DNA of 58,142 bases, from IMG/VR virus record IMGVR_UViG_3300013129_000001, positions 1 to 58,142 of that record. One strand, 5' to 3'. A model generated the notes under the pieces. That model was not told the origin of the DNA and did no database searches. It saw only the letters and a program-made list of their open reading frames with translations. Each line of letters begins with the position of its first letter. Position 1 is the first letter of the stretch. Below, piece by piece: positions 14,501 through 22,826 of the stretch. This DNA is from a virus. The position numbers and the translations under genes are program-made.

Positions 14501-17075
14501 TGCCAACGGCAGCTAGAATTTCTTTTCTTTCCGTCTCTCTGGCTTCCTTGGACTTATCTTCGGAAGCACCCTTCAGAGCACTCCTCAGTTCGTCCTTCTT
14601 ACTTACCTTGATCGTCTGAGTCTTGGCTTCGGCCAGTTTCTCATCAACCTTCTTGCTGATAGCAGCCGGTCCTTGACCATCTTCAGTAGCAACGTCAAGA
14701 GCATCAATAATAACTTCAGGATTAATAGTTACGTCAGCAGCGACCTTCCTAAGTCCCCTTACGAGGGTTTCGGCAATCTCTTTGCTTCCAACGCCAGCTA
14801 CTTTAATATTCTTCTTGCTCCAATAAGCAAGTCTCTTGCTATAATCAACATCCTCGTCCTTGGAGGTATCAAGAATAGCATTGCCAAGATCATAACGATC
14901 CTTGGTTGATCCAACGAGAGAAGCGCCAACCTGACAAGCTTCTTCCGGAGTGCATCCAGTAGCAATAACGGTATTAGCGATAACATCGAGAACCGACTTC
15001 ATATGATCGCCGGCACTCTTGAACATGGCAGAGTCCCTCTTAGCAGCTCTGCCCCAAGGCGTATCGACGGCGTCGAGTTGCCTTTCGGTAATCTGCTGAG
15101 GCTCGGTACCAGTCCTATTTCCCTCTAACTGAGCCTGAGTTACTACATTCGGTGCATTTCCCTTGCGAGGAGAAACGCCATCGGAATGATTTTCCAATTG
15201 CGCCTCTGTAATAACATCACGCCCATCACCATCACGGCGAGGGTTGAGTTTGTTGGTTTTAGCCTGAAGTTGAGCTTCAGTAATGACTTCCTGCTCACCT
15301 TGGCGAAGACCCTTTAGCTGGTCCTCGGTAATCGTGTTCTTCTCTTCTTCGGTCCTAGAATGATAAAGACCCTTTTCAACAAGTTGGGCCTCAGTCACAA
15401 CTTCGGGAGCCTTATTAACTGACTTGGCCCCAGCTTCTTTAGTATTGTTTGTCATTACTGTCTCTCCTTCTTTTATTTGAGTTAAGTCCTTTGCGAATTT
15501 GCCCAAAAAGTATGAAGCCGCTTCCTTCGGATTATTTTTGATCATGTCCTTTTCATTATCTGTTAGTGTCTCGTAAGTCCAAGTCATTTTTTTTGGCGAC
15601 TCTTCATTCTTTTTCTCTGCAACAATAATAAATGAGTCGTCCCTCTTTTTTACAGACAACTTACTACTATTGTCCTGCACTGACGGGACTCTATTTATAT
15701 ACTCAAAAAACTCTTGTTTTTCCTTCCACGAATTTGATAAAACTTCAGTTGCCGTTTTTTGATGCTTCATCTTGGCATCTACTGTAAGTCTCTTACCCAT
15801 GGCATTTTCTCCCATATTATTGATTTTTTCAGTCAAATTTAACAGATTTTGAGATATGACCTGTATTCTTCGAGAATCAAAAGCTCTTGGTTTAGCCGGA
15901 GCCGTAATAGGCAATTTTGGCGATTTAACTAGAGGTGCTGTTGGGGATCCGGTCATAGTTCCAACCGCCGGAGCAGGAGCAGCGGCGCCCGGCAGCGGGC
16001 TTTCTGCCGCAACCGGTGTAGCATCCGGAGGAAGACCGGCCGGAGGAAGTTCAACGCCTCCGGGAGCAGCTCCGGCAGCTGGCGTACCCGATGCTGGGGC
16101 TTCAGCAACACCCGGTATGGAAGGCTGCATATTTCCAAAACCAGCACCAACCAACTCATCAACAAATGTTTGAAGTTCAGACAAAATATTAACCAAATCA
16201 CTTGCAAACTCGACTTCAACCTGCTGTCTATTCTTGATAAGTTGAATGGCAATATTTTCTAGTGTTGACAAAACCTCATTCAGCTGTTGTACTTCTTGTT
16301 GCCCGGCTTGTTTTTCAATCGAAGCCGTTTTAACCATAAACAAACTATTCTGCAAATTGGCGACCTTCTTGACAAGATCATCATTATTTATAAGACCCTG
16401 AATACGACAGGATGGGCAAGCCGGATCAACAACGGCACTGAGTTCTATGAATTTAATCCCATAGTTGTACTCAAAAACGGGATGATTGGTGAATTCCTTA
16501 ATTTCGCCGGTAACTACATTCTTAGCTCTACCCGAAAATGTTCTTCCCTTGCGTTCCTTAATATGAGAACAATAGTCATCCGTTTTTTCAGCCTTATTTC
16601 CGCAAATATTACATACACTATACTCAACAGAACATCCCATAGATACGCCAGTTATATACTCTTCTTCAATGCTTCTACATATATGTGGGAACGCCTCTCT
16701 ATCTACAAAAGATATGGTATAAACAGATTTTTCCTCGGGAAGCCACTCTGCAAAAATAACCTTACCTCTGGCATTTTCAACATTCTGATTATCATGGTTG
16801 GTGAAAAATGGAACGCCCTCAAATGTTTTATAAGCCTTCTTGAGTTCGTCTTCCGAGAAATAGTCACCATTAGAATTAGGCTCATTGGCTTTGATGGCTT
16901 TTGATCTAAAAAACAGAGCCGTTGGGTGCTTTTGAATTTCTGATTCTATAATTTTGGCTTTATCACTGCCGGGTTCTATGCAAATAGTTCCAGAAGCCAA
17001 TTTAACAAGCCCAACTTTCCCATCAAAATCTATGGGAAGTAACTTATTGTCACATAAGGCAAATTTGTAGATCAT
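11547..17075 (-). CDS. Giant prohead protease / scaffold polyprotein with internal start sites
   Basis: 1842 residues. Residues 1-230 are a prohead-protease-like domain: SNGDYFSEDELKKAYKTF and GVPFFTNHDNQ (His94), GVSMGCSVEY (Ser145), then a zinc-like cluster (C155, C158, C169, H171) and ELSAVVDPACPSC, as in phage serine maturation proteases. A Pro/Ala/Gly-rich linker and coiled-coil scaffold-like regions follow. Next come six (V/I)(V/I)TEAQL-type repeats (about residues 555-680), long Lys/Glu helices, zinc-ribbon pairs (CPECGSSD ... CNACG; CPACGMKHC ... CPAC), a Ser/Asp/Ala low-complexity stretch and two 108-residue tandem repeats. Many hydrophobic-Lys-x-Ala-(Ser/Ala/Thr) strings occur, such as VKLAS, VKTAS and VKIAAT. 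Two in-frame ATGs with strong ribosome-binding sites (15455, 12593) suggest shorter products, as in lambda C/Nu3. The usual protease-scaffold is several times shorter. Confidence 0.7.
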   Translation of the reverse strand: MIYKFALCDNKLLPIDFDGKVGLVKLASGTICIEPGSDKAKIIESEIQKHPTALFFRSKAIKANEPNSNGDYFSEDELKKAYKTFEGVPFFTNHDNQNVENARGKVIFAEWLPEEKSVYTISFVDREAFPHICRSIEEEYITGVSMGCSVEYSVCNICGNKAEKTDDYCSHIKERKGRTFSGRAKNVVTGEIKEFTNHPVFEYNYGIKFIELSAVVDPACPSCRIQGLINNDDLVKKVANLQNSLFMVKTASIEKQAGQQEVQQLNEVLSTLENIAIQLIKNRQQVEVEFASDLVNILSELQTFVDELVGAGFGNMQPSIPGVAEAPASGTPAAGAAPGGVELPPAGLPPDATPVAAESPLPGAAAPAPAVGTMTGSPTAPLVKSPKLPITAPAKPRAFDSRRIQVISQNLLNLTEKINNMGENAMGKRLTVDAKMKHQKTATEVLSNSWKEKQEFFEYINRVPSVQDNSSKLSVKKRDDSFIIVAEKKNEESPKKMTWTYETLTDNEKDMIKNNPKEAASYFLGKFAKDLTQIKEGETVMTNNTKEAGAKSVNKAPEVVTEAQLVEKGLYHSRTEEEKNTITEDQLKGLRQGEQEVITEAQLQAKTNKLNPRRDGDGRDVITEAQLENHSDGVSPRKGNAPNVVTQAQLEGNRTGTEPQQITERQLDAVDTPWGRAAKRDSAMFKSAGDHMKSVLDVIANTVIATGCTPEEACQVGASLVGSTKDRYDLGNAILDTSKDEDVDYSKRLAYWSKKNIKVAGVGSKEIAETLVRGLRKVAADVTINPEVIIDALDVATEDGQGPAAISKKVDEKLAEAKTQTIKVSKKDELRSALKGASEDKSKEARETERKEILAAVGKEDAKITREAERAILSKSIDMKKKAMKKKADTIVETTFAEVGCKSKDDPSFKSTLKSFARGALASQNIKLAAITNVTISGDTISIAVQTDAGEQAVEIPVGEEIAPATGETVPEADMTGEGLEANMPPAGSSGEISPETGLPTYNAAAASQKGVKKQAQIGGAGGGIPGTPGGVTAPGAPEAGLPGPAPTEQPIQALTTDEVDTEIPDEIPTAGQQQPPWSICPECGSSDVDVTTEEGGNGKGTCNACGAEYEALVKKEIEFKITKPTRSVGKDEATGAPEAPEVPALPVAAQTKWDKGSLVRIAANAAKHGNVCPACGMKHCKASKENAGHTEFTCPACKTAVEKDVFVNVNNPEQNYLRVKWDLVPNVEGCSNCKQAVAKFASLMKVQGMIKNATNGTTKFPMANCIERIARKWGGNAVASFGPCKGKPLADCVCSQLEKLGLNKVRHLEKLASVYTQKDPMDECVEDQMKLHGFTKKEAETTCKCMKKKFASTEDDNVFLMAFADDVKSGKEKVLTAQDLDAINDIFVEESAPVDAVPEEEIDIDIGSSIDEAAETVTIEVSKETAEELANAAKEATGEAPVVPEVAEVGKDAASSDAALSDAKSSSAVSSDTASSAAVSSDAVSSDKTGDKEMAIAMQTHKIMRVGEEVVKIAATPTKVKDIEGNVEAKVPRNDQKLGEESKADSLINEPNKGPDVPRKDAYMGKEKEADSAINKELKLPDVAVDSAFMGKEKEVQKGMPAINNEIKGTVIAKEEKVVKKAKQMKEVETVEKDVEAKVPRNDQKLGEESKADSLINEPNKGPDVSRKDAYMGKEKEADSAINKDLKGPDVPIDSAYMGHEKEVQKGMPGINDEMLKTVQQKKDVQLERIAVARRMKAVEIAAKLLATKRITEEAYEHVVEALSKVEIDKIASVADSMYPKIKKQAETQESKEVHAGPAIVMESKDIKASDPVNELSKRIASAFTIGNKSFDESLTRYGEK
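11903..12497 (-). repeat. 108-codon tandem duplication inside the scaffold gene
   Basis: Two copies with a period of 324 bp start at VEAKVPRNDQKLGEESKADS (first from 12497, second from 12173 on the minus strand). The second copy can be followed for about 90 codons. Each copy itself holds two shorter units built on PDVxxDSAYMGKEKE. Amino-acid identity between copies is high, so the duplication is recent or kept similar by conversion. Confidence 0.85.
12591..12606 (-). promoter_or_regulatory. Second internal ribosome-binding site in the same gene
   Basis: On the minus strand, AGGAG (complement of 12602-12606) lies 8 bases before an in-frame ATG (12593-12591) encoding MAIAMQTHKIMRVGEE. It would give a 348-residue protein (11547-12593) made largely of the 108-residue repeats. 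The start lies just after the Ser/Asp/Ala low-complexity stretch, a natural domain border. Confidence 0.6.
15453..15469 (-). promoter_or_regulatory. Internal ribosome-binding site and in-frame start within the protease/scaffold gene
   Basis: On the minus strand, AAGGAG (complement of 15464-15469) lies 8 bases before an ATG (15455-15453) that is in frame and encodes MTNNTKEAGAKS. Translation from here would give a 1302-residue protein (11547-15455) without the protease domain, starting with the TEAQL repeats. Spacing and strength match the best gene starts in this window. Confidence 0.65.
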
Positions 17076-18848
17076 TTAGAGCGTCCTCCCCGCATATTTG
17101 CGAATAATTTTATGAACCTCTTCGGCATCAGCATATTTGCCGTTATTATCAAGATCTTCAGCTATTTTAATTAGATTTTGCAACGTATTACCAAGTAATT
17201 CTTCTAGTGAGGCTTTGTCTTCTTCTGACATTTCAGGAGCCGGAGACTGAGCAGGGGATGGGACTGCGGGTTGGGGAGCGGGGGCTTTCTTTTCCTTCTT
17301 TGGTTCGGGCATATCCTCGCCAATATCTTTTACCATTTGCTCTGGGGTTGCCTGTTCTTTGCCTTCTTGTACCGCCTGTTCTTGACCAGCTTTTGCTATT
17401 CTGAAGTTCTTAAGTTCATCAGTTGTGAAATTCTTGAAATTTTCAGGAGGGTCAAAAATAATAGGTGGAAGATCGCCAACCTTAGCATGTGTTTCTTTAT
17501 CAAGTGTTGTGCCGGCAAAATAAAGAGCGCACATCTCAAACGCACTCTTTAAATCATCATATCCTCTGCCTGCCCCCAATTGAGTAATGGCATCTGAAGA
17601 CGATTGGATAAGATCCTGTAAGCTTTCACCTTTTTCCTGCATTTCTGTATTAGATTTATCAAGAACACGCTGGACTTCTTCGGTAGTAATAAGAATCGGA
17701 TCTTTGCCCTGCTTGGACCTCTTCTTATTTACCTCAAGTCTGATAGGCTTATTGTTCATAACTTCTGCTATTGCCGTCGCTGATAATGCTCCCTGCTGTA
17801 ACGTCTTCAGAATTTCAACCTTAAGTGCAATTTGATAAGATTGATCTTTATTGGTCGGTATTTCTCTCCAATTATTCTGCCCAGACGTAAAAGCAAGAGA
17901 CTTATCCTTGAATTTAGGAGGTGGAACCATCCCTACGGCAGCAGCTTCGCCCGTTTTTTTTGCCTCTAACCACTTCTGATAGGCTTTGTCATAAACATCT
18001 TCGAGCATGGCAAGATTAATATAGGCATTGTTGGCTATTTCATTGGGATTTTTACCCTGAGCCTTGGCAATTTCCATAATGGTTTTTTCATACCAAGGAC
18101 CCATCATCTGCTTAAGTATTTTTACATACCCCTGACTGCCCAATGTTATTTTGACACCCTCAGTCAACATAGGCTTAGTATGGAAAAATTGTTTCACTTG
18201 AGGATTAGAAGGATCTAGGCTATCGATATATTCCTGAACCTTCCTTCTCGGCTGTCTTGATTTTTTGCCGGGGACCTTGCTTTGTCGGGTTGGATCATAG
18301 GGTTCGGGAGGCTTAAATTCTAACGCAAAATCACCATCTTCAAAAGTAACACCAAATGCAGTCTTATAATAATCAATATTTTTACTAATGCTTTTGGCTA
18401 CATCTTCTACGGTTGCCTTTTTCTTTCTCCATATGTAATAATGGAACTTGTCAAAACATTCAGTTTTGATGTGCTCTATTCCATGACCTCCACCCTGACT
18501 TCTATAAGGTCCAATCTGGCATAGATAACCGCCATAGGAAGGATGGTACCCGATATAGGATTTTACTAGCTGAGCAGCGGTTTCATAAGGTATGGCGTAT
18601 TCTTTCTGAGCCCAGTGAAGATCTTTAGCCCTGTTAAATTGAGCTTCGTGCAGTAAATTTGCCATACTAGGGTCATCAAGAAGCCACTCATTCCAATCTT
18701 CGTCTGGACCGGCCGATAACTTATCTACTTCCCACCACTTATATGGATCTCTGTTAACTTGGTGGGTAAACCCCATTGCTTCAACATATCTTTTAACAAA
18801 ATCACTATGCTTATTCTCTTCCCATCTCTGTAGATTGAAAATAGTCAT
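17076..18848 (-). CDS. Head-operon protein of unknown function, 590 residues
   Basis: Soluble and mostly helical, with an N-terminal Trp-rich region (LQRWEENKHSDFVKRYVEAMGF ... DPYKWWEVDKL ... EDWNEWLLDD). The middle, residues about 235-300, contains EGVKITLGSQGYVKILKQMMGPWYEKTIMEIAKAQGKNP. The C-terminus has a Pro/Ala/Lys linker followed by a short helical tail with NLIKIAEDLD. FRIAKAGQ and IKIAE match the recurrent hydrophobic-Lys/Arg-x-Ala pattern. It lies between the protease/scaffold and portal genes; its start follows the previous stop by 2 bases with a ribosome-binding site (aaaggagaagg). A head or neck structural protein is likely from context. No family recognised. Confidence 0.55.
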   Translation of the reverse strand: MTIFNLQRWEENKHSDFVKRYVEAMGFTHQVNRDPYKWWEVDKLSAGPDEDWNEWLLDDPSMANLLHEAQFNRAKDLHWAQKEYAIPYETAAQLVKSYIGYHPSYGGYLCQIGPYRSQGGGHGIEHIKTECFDKFHYYIWRKKKATVEDVAKSISKNIDYYKTAFGVTFEDGDFALEFKPPEPYDPTRQSKVPGKKSRQPRRKVQEYIDSLDPSNPQVKQFFHTKPMLTEGVKITLGSQGYVKILKQMMGPWYEKTIMEIAKAQGKNPNEIANNAYINLAMLEDVYDKAYQKWLEAKKTGEAAAVGMVPPPKFKDKSLAFTSGQNNWREIPTNKDQSYQIALKVEILKTLQQGALSATAIAEVMNNKPIRLEVNKKRSKQGKDPILITTEEVQRVLDKSNTEMQEKGESLQDLIQSSSDAITQLGAGRGYDDLKSAFEMCALYFAGTTLDKETHAKVGDLPPIIFDPPENFKNFTTDELKNFRIAKAGQEQAVQEGKEQATPEQMVKDIGEDMPEPKKEKKAPAPQPAVPSPAQSPAPEMSEEDKASLEELLGNTLQNLIKIAEDLDNNGKYADAEEVHKIIRKYAGRTL

Positions 18849-18850
18849 AA

Positions 18851-19291
18851 TTATGCCTTCTCCTTTTCCAAATCGCCTGCTTCAGATTTTTCTCTTTCTT
18901 TCTTCCATGATTCGATTTTGTCAGCTATTCCATAGAGACTGGCCGAAGTATAAGGTTTAAGTCCATGAGGAGTTGGAACGCCCCACGTCTCTCTGGCATA
19001 TTTAGCTGCACCATCCATACTATCAAAATATTTTCCACCCGCTGAATATATCGCAGGCAACTTTCTGACACCGGTAAAAAACTTAGCACGAGGCTTATGT
19101 ACTTTTGCCGGACCTATAATACAATAGTAGCTATCGCCGCTTCCGGTATCATAGCCCTCGAATCTAAAGTAACTACCCGCACCAACAACAGACTCAAATT
19201 GTTCTTTGAGAAAAAGAGTCTTATCCGTATAAGACTCTTTCCATTCAATATCCTTTTCTACAAGTTTTTCTCTGGCAACAACCTGTTTCAT
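18851..19291 (-). CDS. Small head-operon protein of unknown function
   Basis: 146 residues from ATG 19291; an adjacent ATG at 19294 is also possible, but the AGGGG site is too close to it. The sequence contains FRFEGYDTGSGDSYYCIIGPAKVHKPRAKFFTGVRKLPAIYSAGGKYFDSMDGAAKYARETWGV, a compact alpha/beta domain, then a charged C-terminal helix (IESWKKEREKSEAGDLEKEKA). No family recognised. It sits immediately downstream of the portal, where head-completion or scaffold-like proteins are often found, but this is only positional evidence. Confidence 0.55.
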   Translation of the reverse strand: MKQVVAREKLVEKDIEWKESYTDKTLFLKEQFESVVGAGSYFRFEGYDTGSGDSYYCIIGPAKVHKPRAKFFTGVRKLPAIYSAGGKYFDSMDGAAKYARETWGVPTPHGLKPYTSASLYGIADKIESWKKEREKSEAGDLEKEKA

Positions 19292-19366
19292 CATGCCCCT
19301 AAATTAAATATATGAATGCAACTTCTTTCACTAATTTTTCAAGAAAAGCAGTTTCAAATCCTCTAT

Positions 19367-22300
19367 TTATTTTACCAGTGTCTTCTGCTTTTCTAGGGAT
19401 GCTTCTTTTTGCATGATGGTCTTAAGGATAGTACTCATGACACGTTCGGATTGATCTTCTATTTCTGAATCAGTGAATCGTAAGACCGTCCATCCAACCT
19501 GTGCCAGCTTTATATCTCTTTCTTTGTCATGAGCCAATTGTTTTGGTGATGAATGGAAGGTCTCTCCGTCCGCTTCAATGGCTATCTTAAGGTGTGGGAA
19601 TGCAAAGTCTATTGGATATTCAATTGAACCGAATTTTACGGGAAATTGAGGAGTCATTGGGTAACGAATAAGTCCGTTCTGAGAATACTCAGATATACGA
19701 TCCATTAATTGTCTTTCGCACTTTGTAAATACTATTCTACCCTTGGCGTCTCTAGCTCCCATCATTCCCGGAGCCTCTGGAACATCGGGTCTAGATTGTA
19801 CCTGCTTATAAGTTTTCTGCTTCTCTGCATCCATTCTTTCTCTGGTTTTCTTTTTCAAAATTCTACCACCATAGTTAGACGGATCGGCCATATTGTTTTC
19901 GGATGTTATGGTATTTTTGGTCGTCGCCATTGGAGGGGCTCCGGGTGCTGCTCCTGCCCCCACATCTCCCCCGGGCGCAGAAATAGGAGCTTCTCCCATA
20001 CCTCCTCCCGGTGGACCGCCAAGACCGCCAGCTTCTCCTCCGGGCATAGGAGGCATACCGCCACCAAACCCACCGCCCATGGCTCCTCCCGGCATTCCTC
20101 CGGCTCCACCAGCTGCGCCCATACCTTGACCCAAAGCCGCCATTTGAATGGCATCATATCTCTTTCTTTCAATTTCTTGGTCGGGGTCAAAATCAAAAGC
20201 TTCTAGAACCGTTTGAGCACTAAGAAGACCCTTCTCGTAAAGTTGCAATACAAATGTTCTAAATTGCTGTTGATCCCTAAGATGCATTGAGTTCCATTTG
20301 ATCTTGGGATAAATATATTCTTCTTCTTCTGACTCTGCATTTTCATCAATAAATCCCTGTCTCTGGGCTTCTGGCAAATAGATTTTTTGCTCGACCCAGT
20401 TAGCAACTTCTCTTCTGAAGGTCTGCAACCTTTCAATCATGGCTTCAATACCAACTGCGGCGTTAGAATTACCATGAATACCAAATAAACCACTTCTTTC
20501 GGTTATTATGAAATGATTGGGCACTTCAACGCACCATACTTTTCCAATATAGTCCTCGTCAGTAATAACTTCATTTTGTGATTGAGGCTTATTATAGCCA
20601 TTCCATTTTCTTGAGTCTAAAACTGGAAACTTGCCATTCTCCGTATCTGTCCAACTTATAGTATATTGAGTTTGCAAATTAGGACTATCAAATTTTATAG
20701 TTGCAAATCTGGGACTGTATCCAATCTTAAACAATATTTCTATAACATCGTCTCTTAATTGGGTTGAAACCGTTGTATAGCTATAATATTTTTTATCAGT
20801 TGCCTTCTTTTTGGTTGCAGGTCTTTCGCTTCCGTCGCATTCTACCAAAGCTCCCAAAAGAATCTTAAGTGCATCAACAGACATATTCTTAATATCTTTT
20901 GGGATATGTTTCTCGTTTGAAAGTTGACCACAGTTATTAACCAAATAAGAAACCAAATCTCTATTATCGCTATTTGAAATTGCGAAACTATTTTTGACTG
21001 ATGGATATATTTTACAAACATTATTGGCACTAAGAACTTTTTTCATTTTTTCATATACGTCTGGGTTTGCGGTTGGACTTTGGGAAATGTCAACACTATA
21101 TATCTTATTATTTCTTTGAGAATCCTTATGTCTTGACCCTTCGCTTATATACCACCCAATAATCTGAAGGAAGTCTTCTGTCTTTATTCCAAAATATTCT
21201 ACCTTATCATCCGTCTTACTTTCCCACTTATCCACACATGCTCTAAACTTTCCTCTTAATTTAACATCAGAAGCCTCAATAACTGACCATTTACCAAATC
21301 CTTCTTTTCTATTATGTATCTCTCTGGGGGCATATAACATCCTATGATTATCTGTTACAAGCATATCAATTCTATTAGTCTTAAAATGCTTAAGTGGTTT
21401 ACTATCGCCATTTATAGAATCATGGTCATATTCATACCTCTTTGTGGCTTTCTGATACTCAAGTGCTCCGGTATCTTTATTAAATGTGGCTATTAAATCT
21501 TTTTCAATATCTAATTCTTTTCTATATTTAAGTCCATTATCAGTAAGTATTCTGGTATCATCGCTCAGGCAAAAATTCGGTCCTTCGCCATTTAACAAAG
21601 CATTATTGATCATCATGCCGTCAAGTATTTCCTGATTGATCAACTCAAATTCATTAGATAGAGTAAGAACTTTACCAGCAGCGCCATACCAATCTAATTC
21701 AAATGCATGATGGGTAACAATAGTGAGATTTGGATCATTAGCGGTTTGTGCTAGTTGCTCTTGGACAGCAGCTATATCGGCAGGTCCGGCGGGACGCTCA
21801 TCGCTACCAACCTTAACGATTTTGATAGGAACAATAAGTCTTTCGGCCACTATCCATTGAGCAACCATTAACTTGGTCTTATAAGATAGGATGGGGAAAA
21901 GACGACGAACCATACCAACGCCATAACGAGTATATCCACCTTCGCCATATTTCAAGTGATATACATTGCGGTTATCCAAACGAATGGGTTTACCGGCCGC
22001 TACAAGAGTTCTAACTTCTGGCGTAAGTCTTTCATATCCCGGAGTTCTTCGCTGAACCATATTTACAAGCTCTTCGTCTGGCTTGAGTGCAATAACGGGC
22101 TCGGGGTTCATGGGAGACGTATAAACTTCAACATAGTCCGGATTAAGAATTACAATACGACGAACAGTGCCTCCCAAGTGCTCGCATAGCTCATCTCCGG
22201 TTCTACCAGATCCACCACAGTGTTCGCACGATATTTCGATGAAGGGGAAACAATCGCCCAAAAGATGAACCTCATGGCTAACCAGTCTCAACCACTTTGA

Positions 22301-22753
22301 CAATTCTATTCTCTTCTTCATCTTGTCAAAGTATTTTTTTACCTCTCTGTCCTTGCATTCGTTTTCAAAATCATTCATCGAGAAATAGCTATAAAAATCA
22401 ATAGAGGCAGCAACCTTGGGTTCATTCTCATAGAAGAATCTAGCCCACTGATATTGCTCTAACCTCTTGGACGGAATTTGCCAATTGATCGGAGTATGAA
22501 CCGGAGAGAAAAACTGAGGCTGACCGTAAACGATGCCAGAATTAGCACCGGCAAAACGATTAAAACCAGAGCCAAAAGCCCCGTGAACAGAGGTTGTAGG
22601 AGCATAATTCTGGTTAGGAATAGACTTATAATCGGGGGTATACGGAACACCATTCTCCCTCATTTTAGAGGGATCTTGATTCCTTATGGCTCGGAATGTA
22701 GAATCCAAATCATTAGTTTGGATGACTGGACCATTACTACCGCTGTCTGCCAT
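19367..22753 (-). CDS. Portal protein interrupted by an intein and fused to a C-terminal PD-(D/E)XK-like nuclease domain
   Basis: 1128 residues as encoded, about 760 after splicing. The portal part, residues 1-394 and 763-870, contains SPVHTPINWQIP, a small CEHCGGSG/CEHLGG knuckle, LNPDYVEVY, RTPGYERLTPEV, KYGEGGYTRYGVGMVRRLFPIL, and the join GEGPNF + SNAAVGIEAM, which matches portal proteins of large phages. An intein covers residues 395-762. After a Gly/Pro/Met-rich linker the last 140 residues read CERQLMDRI ... GSIEYPIDFAFPHLKIAIEADGETFH ... RDIKLAQVGWTVLRFTDSEI. This is the D - ExD - 'R..G..V.RF' pattern of DUF559/Vsr-like endonucleases. A portal carrying a nuclease domain is unusual. 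The ATG at 22753 has a good ribosome-binding site (gggagag), with a TGTATAAT box 40 bases further up. Confidence 0.85.
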   Translation of the reverse strand: MADSGSNGPVIQTNDLDSTFRAIRNQDPSKMRENGVPYTPDYKSIPNQNYAPTTSVHGAFGSGFNRFAGANSGIVYGQPQFFSPVHTPINWQIPSKRLEQYQWARFFYENEPKVAASIDFYSYFSMNDFENECKDREVKKYFDKMKKRIELSKWLRLVSHEVHLLGDCFPFIEISCEHCGGSGRTGDELCEHLGGTVRRIVILNPDYVEVYTSPMNPEPVIALKPDEELVNMVQRRTPGYERLTPEVRTLVAAGKPIRLDNRNVYHLKYGEGGYTRYGVGMVRRLFPILSYKTKLMVAQWIVAERLIVPIKIVKVGSDERPAGPADIAAVQEQLAQTANDPNLTIVTHHAFELDWYGAAGKVLTLSNEFELINQEILDGMMINNALLNGEGPNFCLSDDTRILTDNGLKYRKELDIEKDLIATFNKDTGALEYQKATKRYEYDHDSINGDSKPLKHFKTNRIDMLVTDNHRMLYAPREIHNRKEGFGKWSVIEASDVKLRGKFRACVDKWESKTDDKVEYFGIKTEDFLQIIGWYISEGSRHKDSQRNNKIYSVDISQSPTANPDVYEKMKKVLSANNVCKIYPSVKNSFAISNSDNRDLVSYLVNNCGQLSNEKHIPKDIKNMSVDALKILLGALVECDGSERPATKKKATDKKYYSYTTVSTQLRDDVIEILFKIGYSPRFATIKFDSPNLQTQYTISWTDTENGKFPVLDSRKWNGYNKPQSQNEVITDEDYIGKVWCVEVPNHFIITERSGLFGIHGNSNAAVGIEAMIERLQTFRREVANWVEQKIYLPEAQRQGFIDENAESEEEEYIYPKIKWNSMHLRDQQQFRTFVLQLYEKGLLSAQTVLEAFDFDPDQEIERKRYDAIQMAALGQGMGAAGGAGGMPGGAMGGGFGGGMPPMPGGEAGGLGGPPGGGMGEAPISAPGGDVGAGAAPGAPPMATTKNTITSENNMADPSNYGGRILKKKTRERMDAEKQKTYKQVQSRPDVPEAPGMMGARDAKGRIVFTKCERQLMDRISEYSQNGLIRYPMTPQFPVKFGSIEYPIDFAFPHLKIAIEADGETFHSSPKQLAHDKERDIKLAQVGWTVLRFTDSEIEDQSERVMSTILKTIMQKEASLEKQKTLVK
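20468..21571 (-). other. Intein with LAGLIDADG endonuclease in the portal gene
   Basis: 368 residues. It starts at Cys395 in GPNF/CLSDDTRILTDNG (block A). Block B is VTDNHRMLYAP. The endonuclease motifs are LQIIGWYISEGS and ILLGALVECDGS. It ends with VWCVEVPNHFIITERSGLFGIHGN, followed by extein Ser. The penultimate residue is Gly instead of His, a variant seen in many phage inteins. The reading frame is intact, and extein junctions restore GEGPNFSNAAVG. The splice site lies in the most conserved stretch of the portal, as usual for inteins. Confidence 0.93.
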
Positions 22754-22792
22754 GCTACTCTCCCATACGGCAATTCTATTTCTGCCATAGCT

Positions 22793-22800
22793 ATTATACA
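22793..22800 (-). promoter_or_regulatory. Candidate promoter box (TGTATAAT) upstream of the portal gene
   Basis: The minus strand reads ctgTATAATag; the -35 region is weak (CACATA at 17 bases). It lies 40 bases before the portal ATG. It is one of several TGTATAAT strings in front of minus-strand genes. Confidence 0.45.
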
Positions 22801-22826
22801 GAACTGTGGCAAAAATATGTGATTAA

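Noticed and set aside
15856-16173. Plus-strand Gly/Ala-rich frame
   Set aside because: Reverse-complement image of the Pro/Ala-rich linker of the protease/scaffold protein; no ribosome-binding site.
19893-20206. Collagen-like Gly-Pro-Pro frame on the plus strand
   Set aside because: Antisense image of the Gly/Pro/Met linker in the portal protein, without a start signal.
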